Assembly (NCBI RefSeq): GCF_018424695.1
Contig: NZ_QTNQ01000040.1
Location: forward strand, 1 to 36,224
Length of the DNA: 36,224 nt
Origin: Vannielia litorea
GTDB taxonomy: Bacteria > Pseudomonadota > Alphaproteobacteria > Rhodobacterales > Rhodobacteraceae
Direction: 5' to 3'
Shown in pieces: positions 1 to 7,117 of the stretch. The position numbers and the translations under genes were made by a program. Under the pieces are notes generated by a model that was given only the letters and a program-made list of their open reading frames with translations, ran no database searches and was not told the DNA's origin. Numbering within the stretch: the first letter of the stretch is position 1; every line of letters starts with the position of its first letter.

Positions 1-2
1 GC

Positions 3-515
3 CTGGCCCTCTGGCGCAACGGGCAGCGCGTCGAGGTGCCAGCCACCACCGCAGGCTTCCTGCTGACCGACTGGCACAGCCTCGCCCCGGTCGACCGCTT
101 CGAGGCGGTTCTCACCGCCACCGGCTGGCAGCCCGTCGCCTGCGCCGCCCTGCCCGCCATGGGTACGCAACTGCTGGAGGCCTACCGCAGCTACATCGAG
201 GCCGAAGAGGATGCCGCCGCCGCCCCCTTCATCTGGGCCTACGATACCTTCTCGATGACAGGCCCCGCCTGGTTCGATGCCGTCACCGCCCTCATCGCCT
301 CCGCCGACCCGGTGCGCGACGCCGATCTGCTCACGCTCTTCGGCGCCCACATCTACGGCAACGACGCGCCCTATTACGACCGTATGGAAGCCGAGCTGGC
401 GCGCGGCACTCTCGCCCCCGAGGCCCTCGCCCTCGTCCTGTCGATGGAAAAGCCCGAGTTCCTGCGCCCCGAGGTGCAGGCCCGCCACGACGCTCTCTTG
501 AGGAAATGCACCTAG
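3..515 (+). CDS. Hypothetical protein, 3' part (5' end outside window)
   Basis: An open frame runs from the first bases of the window to the TAG at 513-515. A GTG at 36 could be a start, but the frame stays open upstream of it with similar composition and there is no clear ribosome binding site, so I read this as the C-terminal ~170 residues of a longer protein. It is soluble-looking and rich in Ala, Leu and acidic residues, with an aromatic patch (WAYDTFSMTGPAWFDAV) and a conserved-looking GAHIYGNDAPYYDRME segment. No signal peptide, membrane segment or motif I recognise. It converges on the MarR-type gene with 28 bp between stops. Function unknown. Confidence 0.55.
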   Translation: MALWRNGQRVEVPATTAGFLLTDWHSLAPVDRFEAVLTATGWQPVACAALPAMGTQLLEAYRSYIEAEEDAAAAPFIWAYDTFSMTGPAWFDAVTALIASADPVRDADLLTLFGAHIYGNDAPYYDRMEAELARGTLAPEALALVLSMEKPEFLRPEVQARHDALLRKCT

Positions 516-543
516 GGCAGGACGTGTCGCGCCCTCCCAACCC

Positions 544-1017
544 CTACCGCTCCAACCCGGCCATCAACGCCCGCAATGTCTCCGCCAGCGACCGTGCTTT
601 CGCGCCGCCCGGCGTGCCCAGCGGAGCCGCAAGCTGCCGCTCCAGCGGCTTCACCGCCGCCCGCGCCGCCTCGGCCACGCGCAGCCCCTCCGCGCTCAAG
701 CCCAGGCGCATGGCCCGGCTGTCTGCCGCATCGGGCACCCGGTCCACCAGCCCCTCCCGCTCCAGCCCACGCAACAGCTTGGAGGCGAAAATCGCCGAAA
801 GCCCCACCGCCTCCGCCACCTCCCGCTGGCACGGAATGTGCCGCCGCCGCCGGGCGTCCAGCAGCGCGGCGAGCACCACGTGGTCCCCGTGGCTCAGGCC
901 AAGCGGTGCCACCGCGCGCTCCACCGCCGCCTTCCAGCGGTTGGAAAGCTGCCAGGCGAGGGCACCGATTGACTGTGGAGGGTGAGGGCGGCCAGACATG
1001 CCCCTATTCATGGACAT
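544..1017 (-). CDS. MarR-family transcriptional regulator
   Basis: About 157 residues, normal for MarR. It shows the winged-helix core: a helix-turn-helix (REVAEAVGLSAIFASKLLRGLEREGLV) followed by the wing motif VPDAADSRAMRLGLSAEG, equivalent to the D-x-R-x(3)-L-T motif of MarR proteins. These bind DNA as dimers and usually respond to small phenolic or acidic ligands. The start is uncertain. In-frame Met codons lie at 1017, 1011 and 999, and none has a strong Shine-Dalgarno sequence. A frame extending to 1170 runs through the TGCAT repeat array and is rejected. The array at 1091-1128 lies just upstream and may act on this promoter. The ligand cannot be inferred, because the neighbours are convergent or unrelated. 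Confidence 0.8.
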   Translation of the reverse strand: MSMNRGMSGRPHPPQSIGALAWQLSNRWKAAVERAVAPLGLSHGDHVVLAALLDARRRRHIPCQREVAEAVGLSAIFASKLLRGLEREGLVDRVPDAADSRAMRLGLSAEGLRVAEAARAAVKPLERQLAAPLGTPGGAKARSLAETLRALMAGLER

Positions 1018-1090
1018 TGTCTTCAAGGACAGCTTAACACCCCGCACGCCGCGCGGCGCGTTAAGATCCGCCGTTTTGCATAATCTCATA

Positions 1091-1128
1091 TGCATGGGTT
1101 GTGCATGGGATGTGCATCGCCAGTGCAT
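1091..1128 (+). repeat. TGCAT array, four copies at an exact 11-bp period
   Basis: TGCAT starts at 1091, 1102, 1113 and 1124, so the copies are exactly 11 bp apart. The spacers on the plus strand are GGGTTG, GGGATG and CGCCAG. A further TGCAT lies at 1077. One helical turn between copies would place all sites on one face of the DNA. The same unit, in the opposite orientation, recurs at 25096-25133. The array lies between the MarR gene start and the end of the 2-hydroxyacid dehydrogenase gene. No function is known to me; a multimeric protein-binding site is inference. Confidence 0.75.
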
Positions 1129-1148
1129 CCGCACAAAACACGGTAAAC

Positions 1149-1174
1149 GCCGTCGCGGGAGGCCCCGCAACGGC
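1149..1174. terminator. Hairpin after the long minus-strand gene block
   Basis: GCCGTCGCGGG (1149-1159), a 4-base loop (AGGC), then CCCGCAACGGC (1164-1174) form an 11-bp stem with one mismatch. It sits 15 bp beyond the stop of the 2-hydroxyacid dehydrogenase gene. On the minus strand it is followed by GTTTACC. On the plus strand it is followed by AGTTTTG, so it could work in both directions. The U-tract is weak in the minus direction. Confidence 0.5.
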
Positions 1175-1188
1175 AGTTTTGCAAAGCC

Positions 1189-2127
1189 TCAGTTCACCGG
1201 CGTCAGCAGGTCGTTTCCAGCCAGGAAGGCGCTGATATTGTCGCGCTGAAGCTGCCCCATCGCGGCGCGGGTTTCCACCGTGCCCGAGCCCTGGTGCGGC
1301 TGGATCACCACGTTGTCGAGCTCATAGAAGCGCGGGTCGATGTTGGGCTCGTTCACGAACACATCCAGCCCCGCCCCATAGATCCCGCCGCTCTTCAGCG
1401 CCGAAATCAGCGCCTCTTCATCCACCGTCGAGCCGCGCGAGATGTTGACCAGGATGCCACGTGGCCCAAGCGCCTCAAGCACCTCTTTCGAAACGATATT
1501 TTCCGTCGCCTTGCCGCCCACGGTGGCGACGATCAGGTAGTCGACAGCAGCAGCGAGGGCGGTCGGGCTCTCGTGGTAGGTCCATCCCGGCGTCTCCTTT
1601 TCGGAGCGCGACCAGTAGTGCAGATCCATCTTGAAGGGCACCAGCCGGTCGGCAATGTCGCGCCCGATCCGGCCCAGCCCGAGGATGCCCGCCTTGCCGC
1701 CGCTGACCTTGCGGTTCAGCCGATATTCACCCTTTTCGGCCCATGATCCGCTGCGTGCCCACTGGCTGGCATGTTCCATTTCGCGCCCGCACATCAGCAG
1801 CATGGCCACGGCAAGGTCTGCCACATCATCATTCAGCACATCGGGCGTGTTGGTGACGCGAATATCCCGCTCCGAGGCGGCCGCCACGTTAATACTGTCG
1901 TAACCAACCCCGAAGTTGGCGATGACCCCAAGGTTCGGCAGCAGGTCCATCGCCTCGGGGCCAAACGGCTTGTGGCCCTTGAACCCGGCCGCGGTGATCC
2001 CGGCCCGCGTGGCCTCGTCGAGGCTGCCGATCTCGGTGGTTTCGGCCAGAAAAACCGGGTCGAACGTCTCTTTCAGCTTGGCCAGATCGGCCTCGCTGTA
2101 GTTCCCGATTGCGATCACCTTGCTCAT
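1189..2127 (-). CDS. D-isomer-specific 2-hydroxyacid dehydrogenase (glyoxylate/hydroxypyruvate reductase type)
   Basis: 312 residues, typical of the family. The C-terminal nucleotide-binding domain has GLGRIG at 150-155. The catalytic triad is visible as Arg231 (ISRGSTVDEEAL), Glu260 (VNEPN) and His278 (QPHQGSGT). Such enzymes reduce glyoxylate, hydroxypyruvate or related 2-keto acids with NAD(P)H, or work in reverse. It starts at an ATG behind a good GGGGAGGAA site, 74 bp after the ApnO-like gene on the same strand. The intergenic gap holds a palindromic operator candidate and a long hairpin. If the RuBisCO-like protein upstream releases glycolate (OiaT-type reaction), a C2/C3 2-hydroxyacid enzyme fits here. 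That link is inference. Confidence 0.85.
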   Translation of the reverse strand: MSKVIAIGNYSEADLAKLKETFDPVFLAETTEIGSLDEATRAGITAAGFKGHKPFGPEAMDLLPNLGVIANFGVGYDSINVAAASERDIRVTNTPDVLNDDVADLAVAMLLMCGREMEHASQWARSGSWAEKGEYRLNRKVSGGKAGILGLGRIGRDIADRLVPFKMDLHYWSRSEKETPGWTYHESPTALAAAVDYLIVATVGGKATENIVSKEVLEALGPRGILVNISRGSTVDEEALISALKSGGIYGAGLDVFVNEPNIDPRFYELDNVVIQPHQGSGTVETRAAMGQLQRDNISAFLAGNDLLTPVN

Positions 2128-2138
2128 GGCCTGTTCCT

Positions 2139-2190
2139 CCCCGGCGGCGCGTCAAATGGTATACCATTCCCTCGCAGTGCGCCGCCGGGG
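2139..2190 (-). promoter_or_regulatory. 12-bp inverted repeat enclosing a palindromic operator
   Basis: CCCCGGCGGCGC (2139-2150) and GCGCCGCCGGGG (2179-2190) are perfect reverse complements. In the 28-base loop lies the perfect 12-bp palindrome ATGGTATACCAT (2156-2167). On the minus strand the 3' arm of the stem abuts the AGGAA ribosome binding site of the 2-hydroxyacid dehydrogenase gene. TGGT...ACCA is typical of FadR-type operators, and GGTATA is the repeat bound by E. coli NanR, which the regulator at 5597-6310 resembles. Dual function, as operator in DNA and hairpin in RNA, is inference. Confidence 0.55.
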
Positions 2191-2201
2191 AGTCAAGCCG
2201 A

Positions 2202-3044
2202 TCAGCCTTCGCAGATCTCCTGCACCGACTTTTTCACCGCCTCTAGCGAGAACACCTGATCCAGCCAATCTTCCTTGAAGATCACGCTCTTCGCCTTGTC
2301 GATCGCCATCAGCGCACCATCGCTGAACTTGCCTTCGGGGAAGATCCCAAAGGCAATCGCCAGCTCGATCTTCAGATGCCCCAGCACGAAGTCATGCGCC
2401 GCCGCCTCCGGCACGCCCATGCTCACTGCCCTGTCCGTCGCCTCCCGCAGCGCAAGGCTCATCGTCGCCGCCACCGTCTCGCTCAGGGCCGGCTCCAGAA
2501 CGGCAATGTTCTCCAACGAACACCGATGCGAACGCACCACCGGCGCATAGATGATCTTCGCGATCTCCTCGCAAAGCGCATAATGCTCCTCCGGCCCCTG
2601 AATCAGCGCGCAAACGATCCCCTGCGGCGCCGCGATCCCGCCGAAGTAATCCGCCTGCGCCTCCTTTGTCTCCTGTACCTCGAGGATATGCGGGTGGCAG
2701 GGATGGGTGCAGAAGTAGGTGATGTCATCGCGCTCCGGCATCTCCCCCGCATAGGGCGCCGCCGCATCCAGCACGATCACCGCCGCACCGGGCTTCAGCT
2801 TGTCGACAAAGCCATGCGCGATCTTGCCGATCAGCCGGTCCGGCACCGCCATCAGCACCACATCGGCATCGCTGATCGCGTTGTCGCCGTCCGTCACCGC
2901 CTCAACGCCCACCTCGTCCAGCAGCCGCTTGCGGCCCACCTCGGACACCTCAACATGGTCGATCTCAAACCGCGTCGGTTTGAGGTTCTGCGCCAGCCGA
3001 ACGCCCATCTTTCCGCCCGCACCGAGCAAAGCAACCTTGGTCAT
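2202..3044 (-). CDS. apnO: D-apionate oxidoisomerase-like protein (6-phosphogluconate dehydrogenase-like fold)
   Basis: 280 residues. The N-terminal Rossmann domain has GAGGKMG at 8-14. This is followed by a CTHPCHPHI segment and a helical C-terminal half of the type annotated as phosphogluconate dehydrogenase C-terminal. This protein type includes D-apionate oxidoisomerase, which oxidises D-apionate and migrates its hydroxymethyl group to give 3-oxo-isoapionate. The assignment rests on the fold plus the immediate neighbours: DUF1537 kinase and RuBisCO-like protein, the two following steps of the same pathway. Start chosen at the ATG one base after the kinase stop, with GGAGGA upstream. An upstream in-frame ATG at 3089 lies inside the kinase gene and is less likely. 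Confidence 0.7.
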   Translation of the reverse strand: MTKVALLGAGGKMGVRLAQNLKPTRFEIDHVEVSEVGRKRLLDEVGVEAVTDGDNAISDADVVLMAVPDRLIGKIAHGFVDKLKPGAAVIVLDAAAPYAGEMPERDDITYFCTHPCHPHILEVQETKEAQADYFGGIAAPQGIVCALIQGPEEHYALCEEIAKIIYAPVVRSHRCSLENIAVLEPALSETVAATMSLALREATDRAVSMGVPEAAAHDFVLGHLKIELAIAFGIFPEGKFSDGALMAIDKAKSVIFKEDWLDQVFSLEAVKKSVQEICEG

Positions 3045-3045
3045 C

Positions 3046-4359
3046 TCATTCTCCTCCTGCGGCACCACCGCCGCGTTTGATCCATCCAAAATAATCGTCC
3101 GATCCCATCTGCCCGCCCTTCAGCGCCAGCTCGAGCCCAGCCAAATTCTCATCCTCCGAATGCGCCCTGAGCAGCGCCGCACCGGGGATCGTCGGAGCCA
3201 GAGCGGTAAAGGCAAAAAGCCCCAACTCGCGGCTCGCATGGCCGCTGGTGTCCCCACCCGAAATCACCGCCCGCTTGAGCCCCGTCTGCCGCAGCAACCG
3301 CGCCAGCACCTTGCCCAGCGCCGCGCCGATCCGCGCATTCGCCTCTTCCATCCCGCCTGCCGGCACCGCCGCCCGCAGCCGCGCCACGGCAGGGTCATCC
3401 GGCCCCTTCGCGGTGTAGATCAGCGGGTCACGCCCGGCCTCCAGCGCCTTGAGCGCCGCCTCACAGGCCCCCGTCTCCTCGCCCCGCACAGCCGCCACCG
3501 CATCCAGCTCGATCCCCTCGAACCCATGCGCCTCCGCCCATGCAATCTGCGCCGCCGTCACCGGCGAAACCGAGCCGGACACCGCCAGCATTCGCTCCAC
3601 CGGCCCCGCACTCTCCCCCCGGTCCTCCGCAGGCAGCCAACCCTGCCCGCGCCAGTGCTCCACCAGCGCGTATTCCACCCCCTGCGAACCCACCGCAAAC
3701 ACCGGCGACTGGTCCCACATCCGCTGCCCGACCCGGCCCATATGCGCATCCGTCATTGCATCGAATGACCAGACCTCCGCCTCCGGCGAAGCGCCCAGAT
3801 CCTCAACCGACACCAGCCCAAAGCTCTTGCCCGTCTGCTTCGCCAGATGCCGCGCCACGTCGCTCTCATCCATCGGCGTCACCGGGTGCCGCGCCATGAC
3901 CGGGTGCCGGTCGAGCCGGAACACTCCGCCGGGGCCGGACGCAAACAAATGCCCGAAAGCCTGGTAGCGCCGCATCTTCGGCGCCGCGAGCAGGCAGGGG
4001 ATGAACGGCCCCTTCACCACCTCCGCCCCAAGGTCGATCGCCTTGCCGATCGAGCCGATCCCGGGCGATGAGTCCAGCGTCGAACAGGTCTTGTAATGCA
4101 CCACCCTGGCCCCGGTTTCGGCCAAGAACCGGAAAACCCCCGGCAACTCCCGCTCCATCCAGCCGGGAGAATGCGAGCGCGCCGTGGTCGCCACCCCCAC
4201 CGCCCGCACGCCCGGAAACCGCGCCAGTTGCGCCTCCGTCGGCACGTTGAGGAACAGCACCGCAGGCACCCCCGCGAACTCCAGCACCTCCATGCTGGCC
4301 GCCGAGCCGGTGAAGTCGTCCCCCACCCAGCCGATCAATGTGCCGCCCGGCAGGCTCAC
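3046..4359 (-). CDS. oiaK: DUF1537 four-carbon acid-sugar kinase, probable 3-oxo-isoapionate kinase
   Basis: 437 residues, usual for DUF1537 kinases. The N-terminal substrate domain begins with the family motif GDDFTG (13-18) and has YKTCSTLDSSP. The C-terminal nucleotide-binding domain has ISGGDTSGHASRELG and the late GQMGSDDYF motif. The start is a GTG overlapping the RuBisCO-like gene stop (GTGA). A longer frame to 4443 lies inside that gene and is rejected. In the D-apionate pathway the kinase phosphorylates 3-oxo-isoapionate at O4. It is clearly different from the second DUF1537 kinase at 7755-8993, which belongs to the tetronate set. The substrate is inferred from the gene neighbours. 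Confidence 0.75.
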   Translation of the reverse strand: MSLPGGTLIGWVGDDFTGSAASMEVLEFAGVPAVLFLNVPTEAQLARFPGVRAVGVATTARSHSPGWMERELPGVFRFLAETGARVVHYKTCSTLDSSPGIGSIGKAIDLGAEVVKGPFIPCLLAAPKMRRYQAFGHLFASGPGGVFRLDRHPVMARHPVTPMDESDVARHLAKQTGKSFGLVSVEDLGASPEAEVWSFDAMTDAHMGRVGQRMWDQSPVFAVGSQGVEYALVEHWRGQGWLPAEDRGESAGPVERMLAVSGSVSPVTAAQIAWAEAHGFEGIELDAVAAVRGEETGACEAALKALEAGRDPLIYTAKGPDDPAVARLRAAVPAGGMEEANARIGAALGKVLARLLRQTGLKRAVISGGDTSGHASRELGLFAFTALAPTIPGAALLRAHSEDENLAGLELALKGGQMGSDDYFGWIKRGGGAAGGE

Positions 4360-5600
4360 CCGAAAGCCTCCAGCGCGCCTTTCAGCGCGGGCCGGGTCGC
4401 GGCATAGTACGCCGCCGGAACACCCGAAACCGCCGCCTCCCAAGCCTCCCGCAGTGAGGCCACGCCCGCCGCCGGCCCGTCAGGGTGCGCCATGATCCCG
4501 CCGCCCGCCGCGTGAATGCAATCGGCGTGACCGACCCGCGCATAGGTCTCCGCCGCCTGCACCGCCGTCTGGCCCGAGGAAAACACCGGCATCGCCACGC
4601 TGGGCTTGTCGTCCCACATCGGCGTGCCGACCGAAAGCGCCGAGGCCACCACGCTGTCGTCCCCCTCCGAGAACTTGTTGCGCAACCCGTTCACATGCAT
4701 GTGGTCCGCCCCGGCCAGCCGCCAGAGCTTGCTCCACGCGGCGTAGTCCCAACCCAGCATGTCCGCCCGGCTCAGGTAACCCCAGCCACAGCGGTGGGCA
4801 TGGATCGGCAGCTCTGAATGGCGCGAAAACGCCAAGAACCCGGCAAAGCCCACCGAGTTCAGCGACACCATCGCGCAGGTCGCCCCAAGCTCCAGCAGCA
4901 GGTCGTGCCGCCGCCGCATCTCGTCCACTTCGCCAGTCAGGTTGAAGGCAAACATGACCTTCTTGCCGGTCTTCTCGGCATGGTCGTTCAGCACGCGCAT
5001 CACCGCCCGCGCGCGCTCATCAAACGGGCAATTCGGCCCGTCGCTCTGCAACTCGTCATCCTTGATAAAATCGATGCCCGCCGTTGCCAGATCCCCGGCC
5101 AGCGCCGCCGTCTGCTCTGGCCCAAAGCCCACCGAGGGCTTCACGATGGTGCCGATCAACGGCCCGCTTTCGACACCGCTCAAGCGCCGCGTCCCCTCGA
5201 TGCCAAACTTCGGCCCGGTATAAGCCTCGCCAAACGCCCGCGGCAGCCGGATATCCCGCAGCCGCAACCCCGAGAACTGGCGCAACTCAAAGAGGTTGCC
5301 CGCCACCGTCGCCACGAGGTTCGGGATCGACGGGCCGATGTTCCCCATCGGCCAGCTCAACGTCACCTTCGCCCGGGTGTAGCGTTCGCCCGTGGTCCCG
5401 CCGCCCAGCGACGGCTCCGCCACCTCGCCCACGACCTCCAGCGCCTCCACCCGCGCCGCCGAGCGCTCGCGCAGCTCCGGCGTCTCCCCCGGCACGCTGA
5501 CGAAAGTTCCAGACGATTGCTCCCCCGCCATCGCCTCCGCCGCCTTGGCCGGGTCCACCGGGGTTTCGATCAGGTAGTCCGCTTCGATGCGTTCACTCAT
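4356..5600 (-). CDS. RuBisCO-like protein, probable 3-oxo-isoapionate-4-phosphate decarboxylase or transcarboxylase/hydrolase
   Basis: 414 residues with RuBisCO large-subunit architecture: N-terminal alpha/beta domain, then TIM barrel. The carbamylation motif is present as FIKDDE, with Lys180 and metal-ligand positions Asp182 and Glu183. TIVKPS keeps the first active-site lysine (Lys154) but has Ser156 where true RuBisCO has the second lysine of KPK. HAHR (267-270), HMHVNG (300-305), loop-6-like LRNKF (306-310) and the phosphate-binding SSG (341-343) and GGG (366-368) are recognisable. This pattern points to a RuBisCO-like protein, not a CO2-fixing enzyme. The ApnO-like and kinase genes beside it indicate the D-apionate pathway. 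OiaX makes L-erythrulose 1-phosphate; OiaT makes 3-phosphoglycerate and glycolate. I cannot choose with certainty. The ATG overlaps the regulator stop (ATGA). Confidence 0.8.
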   Translation of the reverse strand: MSERIEADYLIETPVDPAKAAEAMAGEQSSGTFVSVPGETPELRERSAARVEALEVVGEVAEPSLGGGTTGERYTRAKVTLSWPMGNIGPSIPNLVATVAGNLFELRQFSGLRLRDIRLPRAFGEAYTGPKFGIEGTRRLSGVESGPLIGTIVKPSVGFGPEQTAALAGDLATAGIDFIKDDELQSDGPNCPFDERARAVMRVLNDHAEKTGKKVMFAFNLTGEVDEMRRRHDLLLELGATCAMVSLNSVGFAGFLAFSRHSELPIHAHRCGWGYLSRADMLGWDYAAWSKLWRLAGADHMHVNGLRNKFSEGDDSVVASALSVGTPMWDDKPSVAMPVFSSGQTAVQAAETYARVGHADCIHAAGGGIMAHPDGPAAGVASLREAWEAAVSGVPAAYYAATRPALKGALEAFG

Positions 5601-6310
5601 TGGAAGTGGTCCTGGTGATAGAGTTCATTCGCGCGTTCGAGGTGGTCGCGCATGGCCTTCGCCGCCGCGCCCTCATCCCCTGCTGCGATCGCATCGAGGA
5701 TGGCGCGGTGCTCGGTGAGCGTCAGTTGCTCCAACCCGCGCTTGCGCACCGCCTCTGCGTGAAAGTCGCGCAACCAATCGAACACGCCGGCAGCGAGGGT
5801 CTCGAAAATGGGGTTAGCCGAAATGGCCGCAATCCGACGGTGGAACTTGCCGTCGATCTCAAGAAACTTCTCCGGCTCCTCTGCCGAAAGCTCCTGCGCC
5901 GCAAGCAGCGCCTCCAGCGAGGCGATGTCGACCTCTGTCCGGCGTCGCGCGGCGATCCGGGCCATCTCGGCTTCCAGCGCCGCGCGGGCCTCCTTCAGGT
6001 GGTCCATCGAGGAGGTATGGGCGAGCAGGTGCCGCACCCCGGTGCCCAGCTGCCCGATCAGCCCGTCGAGCGACGGCTCCGCCACCCTCGGGCGCCCGCC
6101 ATGGCGGATCTCGATCACACCGCGATGCTGCAACGCCTGCATCGCCTCGCGGATCGCCGGCCGCCCGATCTCGTAGCGCGCCATAAGCTCGCGCTCGGAC
6201 GGGAGAGCATCACCGGGCCCAAGACCGTCCTCGCGGATCAACCTGAGCAGTCGCTCCTGCACCTCGTCGGCCAGCTTTCTCGGTTTTATGCCATCTGGTA
6301 AACTCATCAT
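5597..6310 (-). CDS. FadR-type GntR regulator, NanR-like, of the apionate gene set
   Basis: 237 residues. An N-terminal winged helix (LADEVQERLLRLIREDG ... LPSERELMARYEIGRPAIREAMQAL) is followed by an all-helical FCD ligand domain. The FCD metal/acid-binding residues are seen as Asp and His in EIDGKFHRRI, His in TEHRAILDAI and His in MRDHLERAN. The GRPAIREAMQAL helix and the VFDWL motif in the FCD domain resemble NanR. It is translationally coupled to the RuBisCO-like gene (ATGA), so it is probably the first gene of the operon it controls. An imperfect operator, CTGGTA-N9-TACCAG, covers its own start codon, which suggests autoregulation. No Shine-Dalgarno sequence is evident before the ATGATG start. 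Confidence 0.85.
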   Translation of the reverse strand: MMSLPDGIKPRKLADEVQERLLRLIREDGLGPGDALPSERELMARYEIGRPAIREAMQALQHRGVIEIRHGGRPRVAEPSLDGLIGQLGTGVRHLLAHTSSMDHLKEARAALEAEMARIAARRRTEVDIASLEALLAAQELSAEEPEKFLEIDGKFHRRIAAISANPIFETLAAGVFDWLRDFHAEAVRKRGLEQLTLTEHRAILDAIAAGDEGAAAKAMRDHLERANELYHQDHFQ

Positions 6311-6315
6311 ACCAG
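6295..6315. promoter_or_regulatory. Operator candidate over the regulator start codon
   Basis: CTGGTA (6295-6300) and TACCAG (6310-6315) are inverted arms with a 9-base spacer. They share the TGGTA/TACCA half-site with the palindrome at 2156-2167. The site overlaps the ATG of the FadR-type gene at 6310 on the minus strand. Binding there would block transcription entering the regulator and the apionate genes. Functional assignment is inference. Confidence 0.4.
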
Positions 6316-6358
6316 TTGCTAGCGCAAGCGCCCGCGCCGATCAAGAGCCTTGCTTGGC

Positions 6359-7117
6359 TCAGATGTCCTGCGCCGCCTTCAGCCAACCCAGCGTCGGCTC
6401 TGTCGGCCCGCCGGGCTTGTATTCGGCCCCCAGCGGAGGCTCCCAGCCAAGCGCCTTCAAGTGCTTGTAGATATGGGTGAAATTCACTTCCCCATGATCC
6501 GGCGCACCCCGGTCCGGCACCGCCGCGATCTGGATATGCCCGATCTTCGGCAAGAGCCGCTCCAGCCGGTGGCTGAGGTCGCCTTCCATCAGCTGCACAT
6601 GGTAGCAATCGAACATGATCTTCAGGTTCTCTGCCCCCACCTCGGCCAGAATCGCCTCGGCCTGCGCGGTGGTCGAAAGGAAGTATCCCGGCGCGTCATA
6701 GTGGTTGATCGGCTCGATCAAGATGGTCTTGCCCAGCCCCGCCGCCTTGTCGCACGCATAGCCAAGTGCCTCGACAAAGGTGTCATGATCGCCGCCGAAG
6801 CCCGCCATCACATGCACCTTCCCGGTGCCGGTCGCCTCGGCGTAGGCCAGCGCCTCATCGATCGCATCCCGCGCCTCAGGCTCGCGCCCCGGCACCGCGC
6901 TGAAGCCCATCTCGCCGATGGAGGCATCACCCCGCGATGCATTGAGGCCCAGCATCTCCAGCCCGGTCTCGGCCAGCGCATCGGCCACCTCGCCCGCGGG
7001 GATCGCATAGGGCCAATGGCACTCCACCGCGTCGAACCCCGCCGCCTTCGCGGCGCGGATCGCTTGCGGAAGCGGCAACTCGCTCCAGAGGAACCCGAGG
7101 TTGGCCGAAAATCTCAT
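6359..7117 (-). CDS. otnI: 2-oxo-tetronate isomerase (hydroxypyruvate isomerase family)
   Basis: 252 residues, a xylose-isomerase-like TIM barrel. Metal and catalytic positions of the Hyi family are present: Glu135 (ILIEPINHYD), Asp170 and His173 (FDCYHVQ), Gln196 (GHIQIAAVPDR) and Glu232 (GAEYKP). OtnI interconverts 2-oxo- and 3-oxo-tetronate, feeding the kinase and decarboxylase encoded just upstream. The ATG overlaps the otnC stop (ATGA). A much longer frame through otnC is spurious. Plain hydroxypyruvate isomerase is the alternative, but the OtnK-OtnC neighbours favour tetronate. A small hairpin (GAGCC/GGCTC, 6345-6360) overlaps its stop codon. Confidence 0.82.
   Translation of the reverse strand: MRFSANLGFLWSELPLPQAIRAAKAAGFDAVECHWPYAIPAGEVADALAETGLEMLGLNASRGDASIGEMGFSAVPGREPEARDAIDEALAYAEATGTGKVHVMAGFGGDHDTFVEALGYACDKAAGLGKTILIEPINHYDAPGYFLSTTAQAEAILAEVGAENLKIMFDCYHVQLMEGDLSHRLERLLPKIGHIQIAAVPDRGAPDHGEVNFTHIYKHLKALGWEPPLGAEYKPGGPTEPTLGWLKAAQDI

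Noticed and set aside
1077..1128. TGCAT arrays as a CRISPR array
   Set aside because: Units are 11 bp with 5-bp conserved cores and no unique long spacers; no cas genes nearby.
1018..1170. N-terminal extension of the MarR-type gene to 1170
   Set aside because: The extra residues translate the TGCAT array and carry no conserved domain. The MarR fold is complete without them.
4356..5600. True CO2-fixing RuBisCO
   Set aside because: The second lysine of the KPK motif is replaced, no small subunit or phosphoribulokinase is present, and the neighbours are sugar-acid enzymes.
6305..6310. TATGAT as the -10 box of the FadR-type gene (minus strand)
   Set aside because: It overlaps the start codon and has no -35 at proper spacing; a transcript from it would lack the first codons.
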